Of a DNA stretch of 11,413 bases, positions 5,636 through 11,413 are shown piece by piece. The DNA comes from JBGOTP01 sp041476545 (GTDB taxonomy: Bacteria > Acidobacteriota > Vicinamibacteria > Vicinamibacterales > CAVVIG01), in the NCBI GenBank assembly GCA_041476545.1, contig JBGOTP010000152.1, positions 1 through 11,413 on the forward strand, in the 5' to 3' direction. The position numbers and the translations under genes were made by a program. Numbering within the stretch: the first letter of the stretch is position 1; every line of letters starts with the position of its first letter. The notes under the pieces are model-generated. The model did no database searches, was not told where the DNA came from, and saw only the letters and a program-made list of their open reading frames with translations.

Positions 5636-6180
5636 TGCGTCGAATGCTGATCGGTCTGACGGCACTCATCACACTGATTCCCGGAACATCGGGGCACGCG
5701 CAAAGCGCGACGCCGCCACAGCCTGCAACGGACATCAAGAGCGCCCAGATCCAGGAGGCCGTCAAGCGCGGACTCGCAGCGCTCACGCCAGGCGTCTCGG
5801 TCAGCGATCGGCTGATCAGCGTGGCCGATCTCATGAAGCACAACGTCGCCGTGGCCGTCGTCGCACGTCCGGCGGGCCCCGATACGCGCGTGCTGAGTCA
5901 CGACAAGGTCACCGAGATCTACTACGTCCTGCGGGGCTCGGGCACGCAGGCCACCGGGACAGTGGTCAGTGGCACGCATCAGGACACGTCGAAAACCATC
6001 GGACCCGGCATGAGCAGCAACGTGCCGCTGGCTCGAGCGACGAGCAGCCGCCTCGGTCCAGGCGACATTCAGATCATCCCGCCCGGCCTCGGTCACGTCT
6101 GGACCTCCATCGATCCCGGAGGCATCGAGTATCTGGTGTTCCGCATCGATCCCGAGCACGTGCTGGAGATGCCGAAGTAG
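5635..6180 (+). CDS. Secreted small cupin-domain protein (second of two tandem paralogues)
   Basis: A 181-residue exported cupin. The signal peptide starts MRRMLIGLTALITLIPG and likely ends at GHA just before QSA. The barrel shows VLSHDKVTEIYYVLRGSGTQ (residues 87-106) and GPGDIQIIPPGLGHVW (residues 141-156), giving candidate ligands His89, Glu94 and His154. The shared pattern H-x3-TE-x2-V-x2-GSGT-x-ATG with the upstream cupin shows that the two are paralogues, though overall they have diverged. As in its partner, the first His of the usual HxH pair is Leu. A longer insert (about residues 112-137) separates the two motifs here. The stop lies 9 bases from the convergent permease stop, with a palindrome at the junction. 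Substrate unknown. Confidence 0.86.
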   Translation: MRRMLIGLTALITLIPGTSGHAQSATPPQPATDIKSAQIQEAVKRGLAALTPGVSVSDRLISVADLMKHNVAVAVVARPAGPDTRVLSHDKVTEIYYVLRGSGTQATGTVVSGTHQDTSKTIGPGMSSNVPLARATSSRLGPGDIQIIPPGLGHVWTSIDPGGIEYLVFRIDPEHVLEMPK

Positions 6181-6200
6181 GACGGACCTTTACGTCCGCC
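6181..6200. repeat. Short palindromic repeat (GACGGAC-CTTTAC-GTCCGCC) at a convergent gene junction
   Basis: The arms 6181-6187 and 6194-6200 pair at 6 of 7 positions around a 6-base loop. The element starts on the base after the second cupin stop and encodes the last codons and stop of the convergent permease gene. It resembles the GGTGGACCT-AATA-AGGTCCGCC palindrome at 11038-11059, which suggests a dispersed family. It may also act as a terminator, though no T-run follows on either strand. Confidence 0.55.
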
Positions 6201-7992
6201 CGAGCATCTCCAGAATCGCCAGCGTGAGCCATGGCACGTAAGTGATCAGCAGAACGCCGATGCCAAGAATGGCCATCATCGGCAACGCCGCCCTCGCGAC
6301 CTCGAGCACGGGCCGCTTGAAGCGGTACGAGGCGAGAAAGATATTGATGCCGACAAGCGGCGTGAGGAATCCGAGTTCCAGGTTCGCGATGAAGATGATG
6401 CCGAGATGCACCGGGTGAATGCCGAAAGCGGCCCCGAGTGGAACGATCAAGGGAACGACCACGACGATCGCGGCGAAGATTTCCATGAACCAGCCGACCG
6501 CGAGCAGGAACAGATTCAGCGCGAGCAGAAACAGAAACCTGGAACGAATGTGCTGCTGCGACCAGGCCAGCATCGTCGCCGGAACCTGCGCCCCCACCAG
6601 ATAGTTCGTGAAGCCCACCGCGACGCCAAGAATCACGAGCACGCCGCCCACGACAACCGCGCACTCGGTGAACACACGCAGGAAGTCGCGGCGAATCGAC
6701 AGATCTCTGTGCACGACGGTCTGCACCACGAGCGCGTACAGAGCCACGAGCGCCGCGGCTTCCACCGCTGTGGCGAACCCGCTGAACATGGCCACGATCA
6801 CCACGAAGGGCATCGCGAGTTCCCACTTCGCGACCCAGAGTGACTCGAGACCTTCACGGAACCGGAACGGCTGACGTCCGGCGCCGGAGACAATCCCTTC
6901 CCGCACACCCCACGCGGCAATCATCGACGTCAGCAGAATGCCCGGAAGAATGCCGCCGATGAAGAGATCCTCGATCGGAATCTGCGCGACCACGCCGTAG
7001 AGGATGAGTGGCAGCGCCGGCGGAAGCAGGAGGCCCAGTGAACCGGCCGCCGTCATCAGACCGAGCGAAAAGCGTTCACGATAGCCGTCCTTGAGAAGCG
7101 CCGGGAAAAGCACACCGCCAAGCGCCAGAATCGTGACGCCGGATCCTCCGGTAAACACCGTAAAGAACGAACAGAGAAACGCGCACACGACGGCCGTGCC
7201 GCCGGGGATCCAGCCGAACCAGGCGCGGAACACGCGCAGCAGCCGTGTCGAGGCCTGGCCCTCCGCGAGGAGAAAACCCGCGAGTGTGAAGAGCGGAATA
7301 GCGGGCAGCGTCGGCGACACGCTCAAGGCGTACGTTTCGATGAGCACCGCCGCCGGCGTGACGCCCCCGCTCATGAACAACAGGACGGCCGCGCCTCCGA
7401 GGATCACGAAAATGGGCGTGCCGAGCGCACCGGCCAGCAGGACGATGACGAGTCCGGGCCAGGGCGTCCGTCCTTCCAGCAGGCCAGGTGTGCGCATGAT
7501 GACCACACCCGCGACGATGCCAAGAGCCGCGATCGCGCGACCGCCCCAGCCCGCGCGCAGGCTCGACACCTGACGCATCGCAATCAACGCAAATCCAACC
7601 GGCAGGACGGCCTGCGCTACCCACGTGGGGATTCCCGCGCCGAGGCTCGAACCGGTCGCTCGCTCGCTGAGGACGAGTTCCACCCCGCCCCACGCCAGAA
7701 TGGTCCCGATGCCGGCGGCGACCGCGGCGGCGTAGATCTCGCTCGCGCGACGGATGGGTCCCTCGGGGATCAGCGTCCCGCTTGCGAGCGCGAGCAGTTT
7801 GCCGTCGCGCGCCGCGATGGCGGCGCCAAGAAAGCCGACCCAGAGGGTGAGGTGTTGAACGATGGGTCCCGACGCTGGCACGCCAACGCCGAACAGGCGG
7901 CGGATGACGATTTCGAGGAGCGGGAGGACAACCATCGCCAGCAGGGCGAGCATGGCGATGACGTCTTCGACGAGGACGAGCGCGCGCTTCAC
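6190..7992 (-). CDS. TRAP transporter permease, fused small (DctQ) and large (DctM) subunits
   Basis: A 600-residue inner-membrane permease that should import a solute delivered by the DctP-type protein, driven by a cation gradient. The N-terminal ~145 residues form a four-helix DctQ domain (DVIAMLALLAMVVLPLLEIV; LWVGFLGAAIAARDG; WVAQAVLPVGFALIA). From about residue 155 the DctM domain follows, with conserved patches AIPLFTLAGFLLAEG, FTGGSGVTILALGGVLFP and GSLGLLLPPALPLILYGVVA and many further hydrophobic helices. Fused DctQM proteins of this size are known, so no frameshift is implied. The start is GTG at 7992, overlapping the DctP stop as GTGA. The final codons are formed by the palindromic repeat at 6181-6200. 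Substrate is not predictable from this subunit. Confidence 0.92.
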   Translation of the reverse strand: MKRALVLVEDVIAMLALLAMVVLPLLEIVIRRLFGVGVPASGPIVQHLTLWVGFLGAAIAARDGKLLALASGTLIPEGPIRRASEIYAAAVAAGIGTILAWGGVELVLSERATGSSLGAGIPTWVAQAVLPVGFALIAMRQVSSLRAGWGGRAIAALGIVAGVVIMRTPGLLEGRTPWPGLVIVLLAGALGTPIFVILGGAAVLLFMSGGVTPAAVLIETYALSVSPTLPAIPLFTLAGFLLAEGQASTRLLRVFRAWFGWIPGGTAVVCAFLCSFFTVFTGGSGVTILALGGVLFPALLKDGYRERFSLGLMTAAGSLGLLLPPALPLILYGVVAQIPIEDLFIGGILPGILLTSMIAAWGVREGIVSGAGRQPFRFREGLESLWVAKWELAMPFVVIVAMFSGFATAVEAAALVALYALVVQTVVHRDLSIRRDFLRVFTECAVVVGGVLVILGVAVGFTNYLVGAQVPATMLAWSQQHIRSRFLFLLALNLFLLAVGWFMEIFAAIVVVVPLIVPLGAAFGIHPVHLGIIFIANLELGFLTPLVGINIFLASYRFKRPVLEVARAALPMMAILGIGVLLITYVPWLTLAILEMLGRT

Positions 7993-9014
7993 TTGGGAGC
8001 GGCGGCGGCCTTCTGCTGTCGGTAGGCGGTACGTTCCTTCATCGCAAGATCGAAAATATCCGGCGGCACCATCTGCCCGCGCATGGTCTTCGCGAGCACC
8101 TCACCCTCCGCCGCCCACTCAGCGCCGGTGGCTTTCGTAATCTTGAGCCCCTGCTGGCTCATCGCCAGAATCGCCAGCGCGTCCTGCTGCGGCACTCCGG
8201 TCTGCAGGCGCTTCTCCACGGCGGCCCCGCTCTGAAGCATCTTCGTCCGGTCGGCGTCGGAAATGGCCGTCCATGTTTTCTTCCCAATGACGGTCGCGCC
8301 GACGACCGGCGCCAGACGGATATCGAGCATGTACGGCGTTTGCCGGTTCCATTGAAACGCGTACGCGGCTCCGGCCGGCGTCGGCAGCCCCTCGAGCATC
8401 CCCGTCGTGAGACCGGTGAGAATGTCCGTCATCGCCATCGCTTGCGGTCGAAAGCCGTTCGACTTGTACCACTGCGTCATTTTATCGTCGCCCGCCGACG
8501 TGTACAGCTTGATGCTCTTGAGGTCCTGCACGGTCTGCACGGGCCGCTTCGAAAACACCTGGAGCCAGCCACCATTCCCCCAGTGCACGAGCACGAAGCC
8601 CTTGTCATCGACGCGCTTCCGAAGGACCGGGGTCATCTTCTGGAGCACCGCGTTCAGCTCATCGTCTGACTCGAAGAAGAACGGGATACTGAACACGCTG
8701 AAGGCGCCGTCGATGTTGGCGAGCCCGACACCGGTCAGGGAGGCGCCCTGAAGCGCGCCGAGCCGGATCTTGCGGAGGACGGTTGGCTCGTCTCCCTGCG
8801 ACCCTCCCGCGAAGACCGTGAGCGACACGCGGCCGCTTGTCGCCTGCTTCCACTCCTCCCCCATCTGCTTGAGGTTCTTGTCCCAGATGGAGTTTTCGGG
8901 AACGATCGTGGCGAGCTTGATCGCGGCGTTCTGCGCCAGCGGTGCTCGGGTGAGCACCGCCAGCGCGACACCCGTCGCGGTGATGAAGACCAACTGTCGT
9001 CGCGACGGTTTCAT
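7989..9014 (-). CDS. TRAP transporter solute-binding protein, DctP family
   Basis: A 341-residue periplasmic binding protein for the fused permease. The N-terminus has SRRQLVFITATGVALAVL, a twin-arginine-like signal, with probable cleavage after LAQ or just before it. Mature-protein segments typical of DctP include IKLATIVPENSIWDKNL, GGWLQVFSKRPVQTVQDLK, AMAMTDILTGLTTGMLEGL and VIGKKTW. In carboxylate-binding relatives the segment after DLK reads roughly GLKxRVP with a ligand-binding Arg; here it reads SIKLYTSAG, so that Arg appears replaced. Only 9 bases separate this gene from the stop of the duplicated-domain gene upstream, and its own stop overlaps the permease start, so all three form one unit. 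No clear ribosome binding site precedes the ATG. The ligand is unknown. Confidence 0.92.
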   Translation of the reverse strand: MKPSRRQLVFITATGVALAVLTRAPLAQNAAIKLATIVPENSIWDKNLKQMGEEWKQATSGRVSLTVFAGGSQGDEPTVLRKIRLGALQGASLTGVGLANIDGAFSVFSIPFFFESDDELNAVLQKMTPVLRKRVDDKGFVLVHWGNGGWLQVFSKRPVQTVQDLKSIKLYTSAGDDKMTQWYKSNGFRPQAMAMTDILTGLTTGMLEGLPTPAGAAYAFQWNRQTPYMLDIRLAPVVGATVIGKKTWTAISDADRTKMLQSGAAVEKRLQTGVPQQDALAILAMSQQGLKITKATGAEWAAEGEVLAKTMRGQMVPPDIFDLAMKERTAYRQQKAAAAPK

Positions 9015-9023
9015 GATTGACGA

Positions 9024-9767
9024 CTAGTTCGCGCGCTTCCCGGTCCAGTCCGCGTCGCCAAGACCCGAGATGTTCATCTTGCCGCTCAACCCGCCACCAG
9101 CAAGGTCGCCCGTCATGACCACGGCCATGTCGCCCGGAGCGGTGAACTGGAGCTTGAGGGAATTGCCGGTCATCGTGCCGGCGACATCCATGGCGCCCTG
9201 GTCGCTGTTCAGGGTGCCCGTCACCTTGCCGCCTTCCACCTTGAACGTCGCGGTGAGGGGAATCTCCATTCCTTGTATGTTCAGGACGATGGTCCAGTTG
9301 CCGTTGATGTTGCCGCCGGCACCTGCCGCGGGCGCAGGAGCTTGCGCGGGCCTGGCTGACGCCGCTGCCGGCGCAGATGCGGCCGCCCCTGCCTTGCGCT
9401 TGCCGGCGAACGGCGCTTCACCCAAATCGCCGAACTTTACGGTGCCCGCGAGCGAATCTCCGGCGACCTTCGCGTTGAACGTCAGTTCGAGGGCCGTACC
9501 CTGAACGTCCAGCGACGCAACCACCACAAGGGCATCCTTGACCAGGGTCCCCTTGAAGGGCGCCACGCCCAGTGGGCTGGTCAGTTCGCCGGTGATGGCT
9601 TCCCCATTCTGCTTGAAACTGACGTCGAGCGTGGTGGGTCCCTGTGGCGTGATCATGCTGACCTCCCACACGCCCGTGACATTGACCTGAGCGACCTGAG
9701 CGGACGCGGCCGCCGGGACAAGCGCGAGAACCGCGAGCGCGGCAACGGCGAGTTTCAGTCGGGTCAT
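9024..9767 (-). CDS. Secreted protein of unknown function with two tandem beta-rich domains
   Basis: I do not recognise a named family. The 247-residue product has a clear signal peptide (MTRLKLAVAALAVLALVPAA, cleavage near ASA before QVA). An internal duplication follows: residues 29-125 and 153-246. Both copies open with a G-x-W (VTGVWEVS / INGNWTIV), continue through an SFKQNGEAITGELTS / TFKVEGGKVTGTLNS segment and a GT-containing strand, and close with GDLGEAPFAGKRK / SGLGDADWTGKRA. An Ala/Pro-rich linker (126-152) joins them. The alternation of short strands and Gly turns suggests small beta-barrels, lipocalin-like at most. It is the first gene of the TRAP unit, 9 bases ahead of DctP, so a role with the same solute is plausible but unproven. 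A ribosome binding site (AGGAG) lies 10 bases before the ATG. Confidence 0.85.
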   Translation of the reverse strand: MTRLKLAVAALAVLALVPAAASAQVAQVNVTGVWEVSMITPQGPTTLDVSFKQNGEAITGELTSPLGVAPFKGTLVKDALVVVASLDVQGTALELTFNAKVAGDSLAGTVKFGDLGEAPFAGKRKAGAAASAPAAASARPAQAPAPAAGAGGNINGNWTIVLNIQGMEIPLTATFKVEGGKVTGTLNSDQGAMDVAGTMTGNSLKLQFTAPGDMAVVMTGDLAGGGLSGKMNISGLGDADWTGKRAN

Positions 9768-9777
9768 GGCAGCAATA

Positions 9778-9782
9778 CTCCT
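9778..9782 (-). promoter_or_regulatory. Ribosome binding site of the duplicated-domain secreted protein
   Basis: On the minus strand AGGAG lies 10 bases before the ATG at 9767, a slightly long but usable spacing. It is the only strong site ahead of the three-gene TRAP unit. Confidence 0.5.
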
Positions 9783-9837
9783 GTGAGGGAAGAGAATATC
9801 ATGGGCGATAATGACCTTAGACGTGTGTTTCGATCAC

Positions 9838-9842
9838 AGGGG
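9838..9842 (+). promoter_or_regulatory. Ribosome binding site that decides the propeller start
   Basis: AGGGG ends 6 bases before the ATG at 9849, where a signal peptide begins. This favours 9849 over a start at 9783, which would add 22 residues ahead of the signal peptide. Confidence 0.5.
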
Positions 9843-9848
9843 TTCCCG

Positions 9849-11018
9849 ATGAACGTATGGCGTCTTTCGGCAGCGGCGGTCGTCCTGGCGGCCCCACTCC
9901 TGCTCGCCCACGCGGGACCCGCAGGCGGCAATGTCGTCCCAGGTACCGCGGATCAAGCCCCGGCTGCTCAACCGTATCAGGAACGCGACTTTCTCTCGCG
10001 TGTGCGGCGCCTTACCGTCGAGGGCCGCAGGGCCGGCGAAGGTTACTGGTCGCCGGACGGCAAGCGGCTCGTCTTTCAGAGCGAACGCGAGCCGGGCAAC
10101 CCCTTCTACCAGATCTACGTGCTCGATCTCTCGAGCGGCGATGTGAAGCGGATTTCGCCGGGGATGGGCAAGACCACCTGCGCATTCTTCCGCCCCGGCA
10201 CCGACGAGATTCTGTTTGCCTCCACCCACCTCGACCCCAAGTCCAAGCAGTATCAGGACGAGGAGATCGCGTTCCGCGCCTCGGGCAAGGAGCGGCGCTA
10301 TTCGTGGGACTACGACCCGGAGATGGACATCTTTGCGCACAGCGAGAAGACCGGAAAGAACACGCGTCTGACGAACGCGCGCGGGTACGACGCCGAGGCC
10401 AGCTACTCGCCTGATGGCCAATGGATCGTGTTCTCGTCGATGCGCGATGCCTACGGCCGCACGCTGAGCGCGGGCGAGAAGAAAGCCCTGGACGAGAACC
10501 CGAGCTACTTCGCCGAGATCTACATCATGCGCGCGGACGGGTCGCAGCAGAAACGTCTGACGAGTGTCCCGGGGTACGACGGTGGACCGTTCTTCACCCC
10601 CGACGGGTCGCGCATCATCTGGCGCCGGTTCGACGAGCAGGGACTCATCGCCGACGTCTGGACCATGAAACTCGATGGGACCGATGCGAAACAGCTCACC
10701 GACTTTGGCTCCATGAGCTGGGCCCCCTACGTCCACCCCTCCGGCCAGTACGTGATCTTCGCATCCAACAAACTCGGCTTCGAGAACTTCGAGCTGTTCA
10801 TGGTGGACATGCCAGGCACGAAGGAGCCGGTGCGCGTCACGTACTCCGACGGATTCGACGGTCTGCCGGTCCCTTCTCCCGACGGCAAGCAGCTCGCGTT
10901 TACGTCCAGCCGATCGGTCGGCGCCGCGGGACAACTCTTCCTCGCCCAGTGGAACCATGAGAAGGCGCTCGAGGCCATCAGGAACGCACCGCCTCGGATC
11001 CCGAGTAAGAAAAAATGA
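9849..11018 (+). CDS. Periplasmic PD40/TolB-like six-bladed beta-propeller protein
   Basis: A 389-residue exported protein. The signal peptide starts MNVWRLSAAAVVLAAPLLLA. Six PD40-type blade motifs can be seen: YWSPDGKRLVF (66-76), FRPGTDEILF (114-123), YSPDGQWIVF (186-195), FTPDGSRIIW (249-258), VHPSGQYVIF (295-304) and PSPDGKQLAF (342-351). Several are followed by IY/VW-x-M/L-D segments as in TolB. There is no TolB N-terminal domain and no peptidase domain, so it is a free propeller, probably binding a protein or peptide. Such propellers often accompany or are fused to peptidases; here the M28 gene starts within its stop codon (ATGA). The start was chosen from the signal peptide and the AGGGG site. 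Promoter signals upstream (GATAAT at 9807-9812) are weak. Confidence 0.9.
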   Translation: MNVWRLSAAAVVLAAPLLLAHAGPAGGNVVPGTADQAPAAQPYQERDFLSRVRRLTVEGRRAGEGYWSPDGKRLVFQSEREPGNPFYQIYVLDLSSGDVKRISPGMGKTTCAFFRPGTDEILFASTHLDPKSKQYQDEEIAFRASGKERRYSWDYDPEMDIFAHSEKTGKNTRLTNARGYDAEASYSPDGQWIVFSSMRDAYGRTLSAGEKKALDENPSYFAEIYIMRADGSQQKRLTSVPGYDGGPFFTPDGSRIIWRRFDEQGLIADVWTMKLDGTDAKQLTDFGSMSWAPYVHPSGQYVIFASNKLGFENFELFMVDMPGTKEPVRVTYSDGFDGLPVPSPDGKQLAFTSSRSVGAAGQLFLAQWNHEKALEAIRNAPPRIPSKKK

Positions 11019-11413
11019 AGATACACAAATCCTCCAGGGTGGACCTAATAAGGTCCGCCCCGCTTGGAAGAAGGTCCGCCCTGCTCGTCGTCGCCGTCGC
11101 GGTGCTCAGCGTTGGCCACGGACTCGCGCAAGGCACGCGCAGTACATCCACCGCATCCCGCACAAGGGCGCATGTGGCGGCGCTCGCCTCCGATCGCCTC
11201 GAGGGCCGGCTCGTCGGATCCGCCGGCGAAGGGCTCGCCGCCGATTACCTTGTCGCTCAACTGCGGCGCATCGGCGCCAAACCGCTGCCGGGATCCGCTG
11301 ATTTCCGTCTGCCCTTCGAGTTCACCGCGGGAACGCGCGACGGCGGCACGAAGCTCAGCCTGACCTGCCCTGGAAGTGAGACGGACCAGCGAGTCGTCAG
11401 CCGCTGCGCGGCG
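11015..11413 (+). CDS. Secreted M28-family metallopeptidase, N-terminal part (3' end missing)
   Basis: An open frame of 133 codons runs from ATG at 11015 to the window edge. A basic stretch (PLGRRS) and a hydrophobic run (ALLVVAVAVLSVGHGLAQG) form a signal peptide. It is followed by the segment HVAALASDRLEGRLVGSAGEG, shown here only by its key parts LASDRLEGR, AADYLVAQLRRIGAKPLPG, which is the hallmark N-terminal region of secreted M28 aminopeptidases. The zinc ligands lie beyond the window. The start overlaps the propeller stop by four bases, so the two are co-translated. The first 20 or so codons are unusual: they contain a strong palindrome and a second copy of its half-site, giving an N-terminal extension ahead of the signal peptide. 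A GTG at codon 9 is an alternative start. Confidence 0.82.
   Translation, partial: MKIHKSSRVDLIRSAPLGRRSALLVVAVAVLSVGHGLAQGTRSTSTASRTRAHVAALASDRLEGRLVGSAGEGLAADYLVAQLRRIGAKPLPGSADFRLPFEFTAGTRDGGTKLSLTCPGSETDQRVVSRCAA
11038..11081 (+). repeat. Palindrome GGTGGACCT-AATA-AGGTCCGCC plus a second half-site, inside the M28 leader
   Basis: The arms 11038-11046 and 11051-11059 pair over 9 bases (one G-T wobble) around AATA. The half-site AAGGTCCGCCC at 11050-11060 is repeated exactly at 11071-11081, 21 bases or seven codons later, in the same frame. The palindrome is a relative of the one at 6181-6200. It sits 24 bases after the ATG, so the mRNA can fold just inside the coding region. Confidence 0.65.

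Noticed and set aside
6190..7992. Possible frameshift joining two separate TRAP permease genes
   Set aside because: Natural DctQ-DctM fusions of this length are known and the frame is continuous without disturbed sequence at the junction.
9783..9848. Upstream GTG start adding 22 residues to the propeller protein
   Set aside because: The extension is hydrophilic and precedes a clear signal peptide, and the ATG at 9849 has its own AGGGG site.
9834..10958. 374-codon open frame on the minus strand opposite the propeller gene
   Set aside because: No domain pattern; the plus strand has six regular PD40 motifs and a signal peptide.
1..11413. CRISPR arrays, tRNA or rRNA genes, insertion sequences and integrase sites
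   Set aside because: No regularly spaced repeats, no cloverleaf or rRNA segments, no transposase or integrase motifs and no terminal inverted repeats with target duplications were seen when reading the window.

Overview
This is a GC-rich bacterial chromosome segment. It holds eleven complete protein genes, two genes cut by the window edges (an HtrA protease at the left, an M28 peptidase at the right), and several unusual intergenic inverted repeats. No rRNA, tRNA, CRISPR array or insertion sequence was seen. The combination of a secreted ThuA-like protein, a TolB-type propeller paired with an M28 peptidase, a PIN/Phd toxin-antitoxin pair, tandem secreted cupins and short palindromic repeats fits an Acidobacteriota-like organism, perhaps Vicinamibacteria. 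That placement is a judgement from gene content and style, not a computed one.

Layout. (1) 1-803 (+): end of an HtrA/Deg serine protease with one PDZ domain, followed by an imperfect inverted repeat at 814-868. (2) 918-1814 (+): secreted ThuA-domain protein. (3) 1919-2628 (+): VapBC-type toxin-antitoxin pair with a recognisable promoter and a palindromic operator. (4) 2624-2731: a folded-back repeat between convergent genes that contains both of their stop codons. (5) 5047 down to 2727 (-): a JmjC/Cupin_4 oxygenase coupled to a CurA-type NADPH-dependent reductase. (6) 5141-6180 (+): two tandem secreted cupin paralogues, divergent from the oxygenase across a 93-bp control region. (7) 9767 down to 6190 (-): a three-gene unit made of a secreted protein with a duplicated beta-rich domain, a DctP-type solute-binding protein, and a DctQ-DctM fusion permease. 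(8) 9849-11413 (+): a periplasmic six-bladed PD40/TolB-like propeller overlapping the start of a secreted M28 metallopeptidase.

How the genes fit together. All five adjacent co-directional pairs inside the putative operons (antitoxin/toxin, oxygenase/reductase, cupin/cupin, DctP/DctQM, propeller/peptidase) overlap by 1-4 bases at the stop/start, so translational coupling is the rule here. Most products are exported: protease, ThuA protein, both cupins, duplicated-domain protein, DctP, propeller and M28 peptidase. The theme is periplasmic or extracellular catabolism plus uptake through a TRAP transporter. The substrate is unknown, and the DctP protein lacks the arginine expected in carboxylate-binding relatives.

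The most unusual material is the set of palindromic repeats, including a GGCGGACCT-type palindrome at the 3' end of the permease gene and again inside the start of the M28 gene, and the uncharacterised duplicated-domain protein that leads the TRAP unit.
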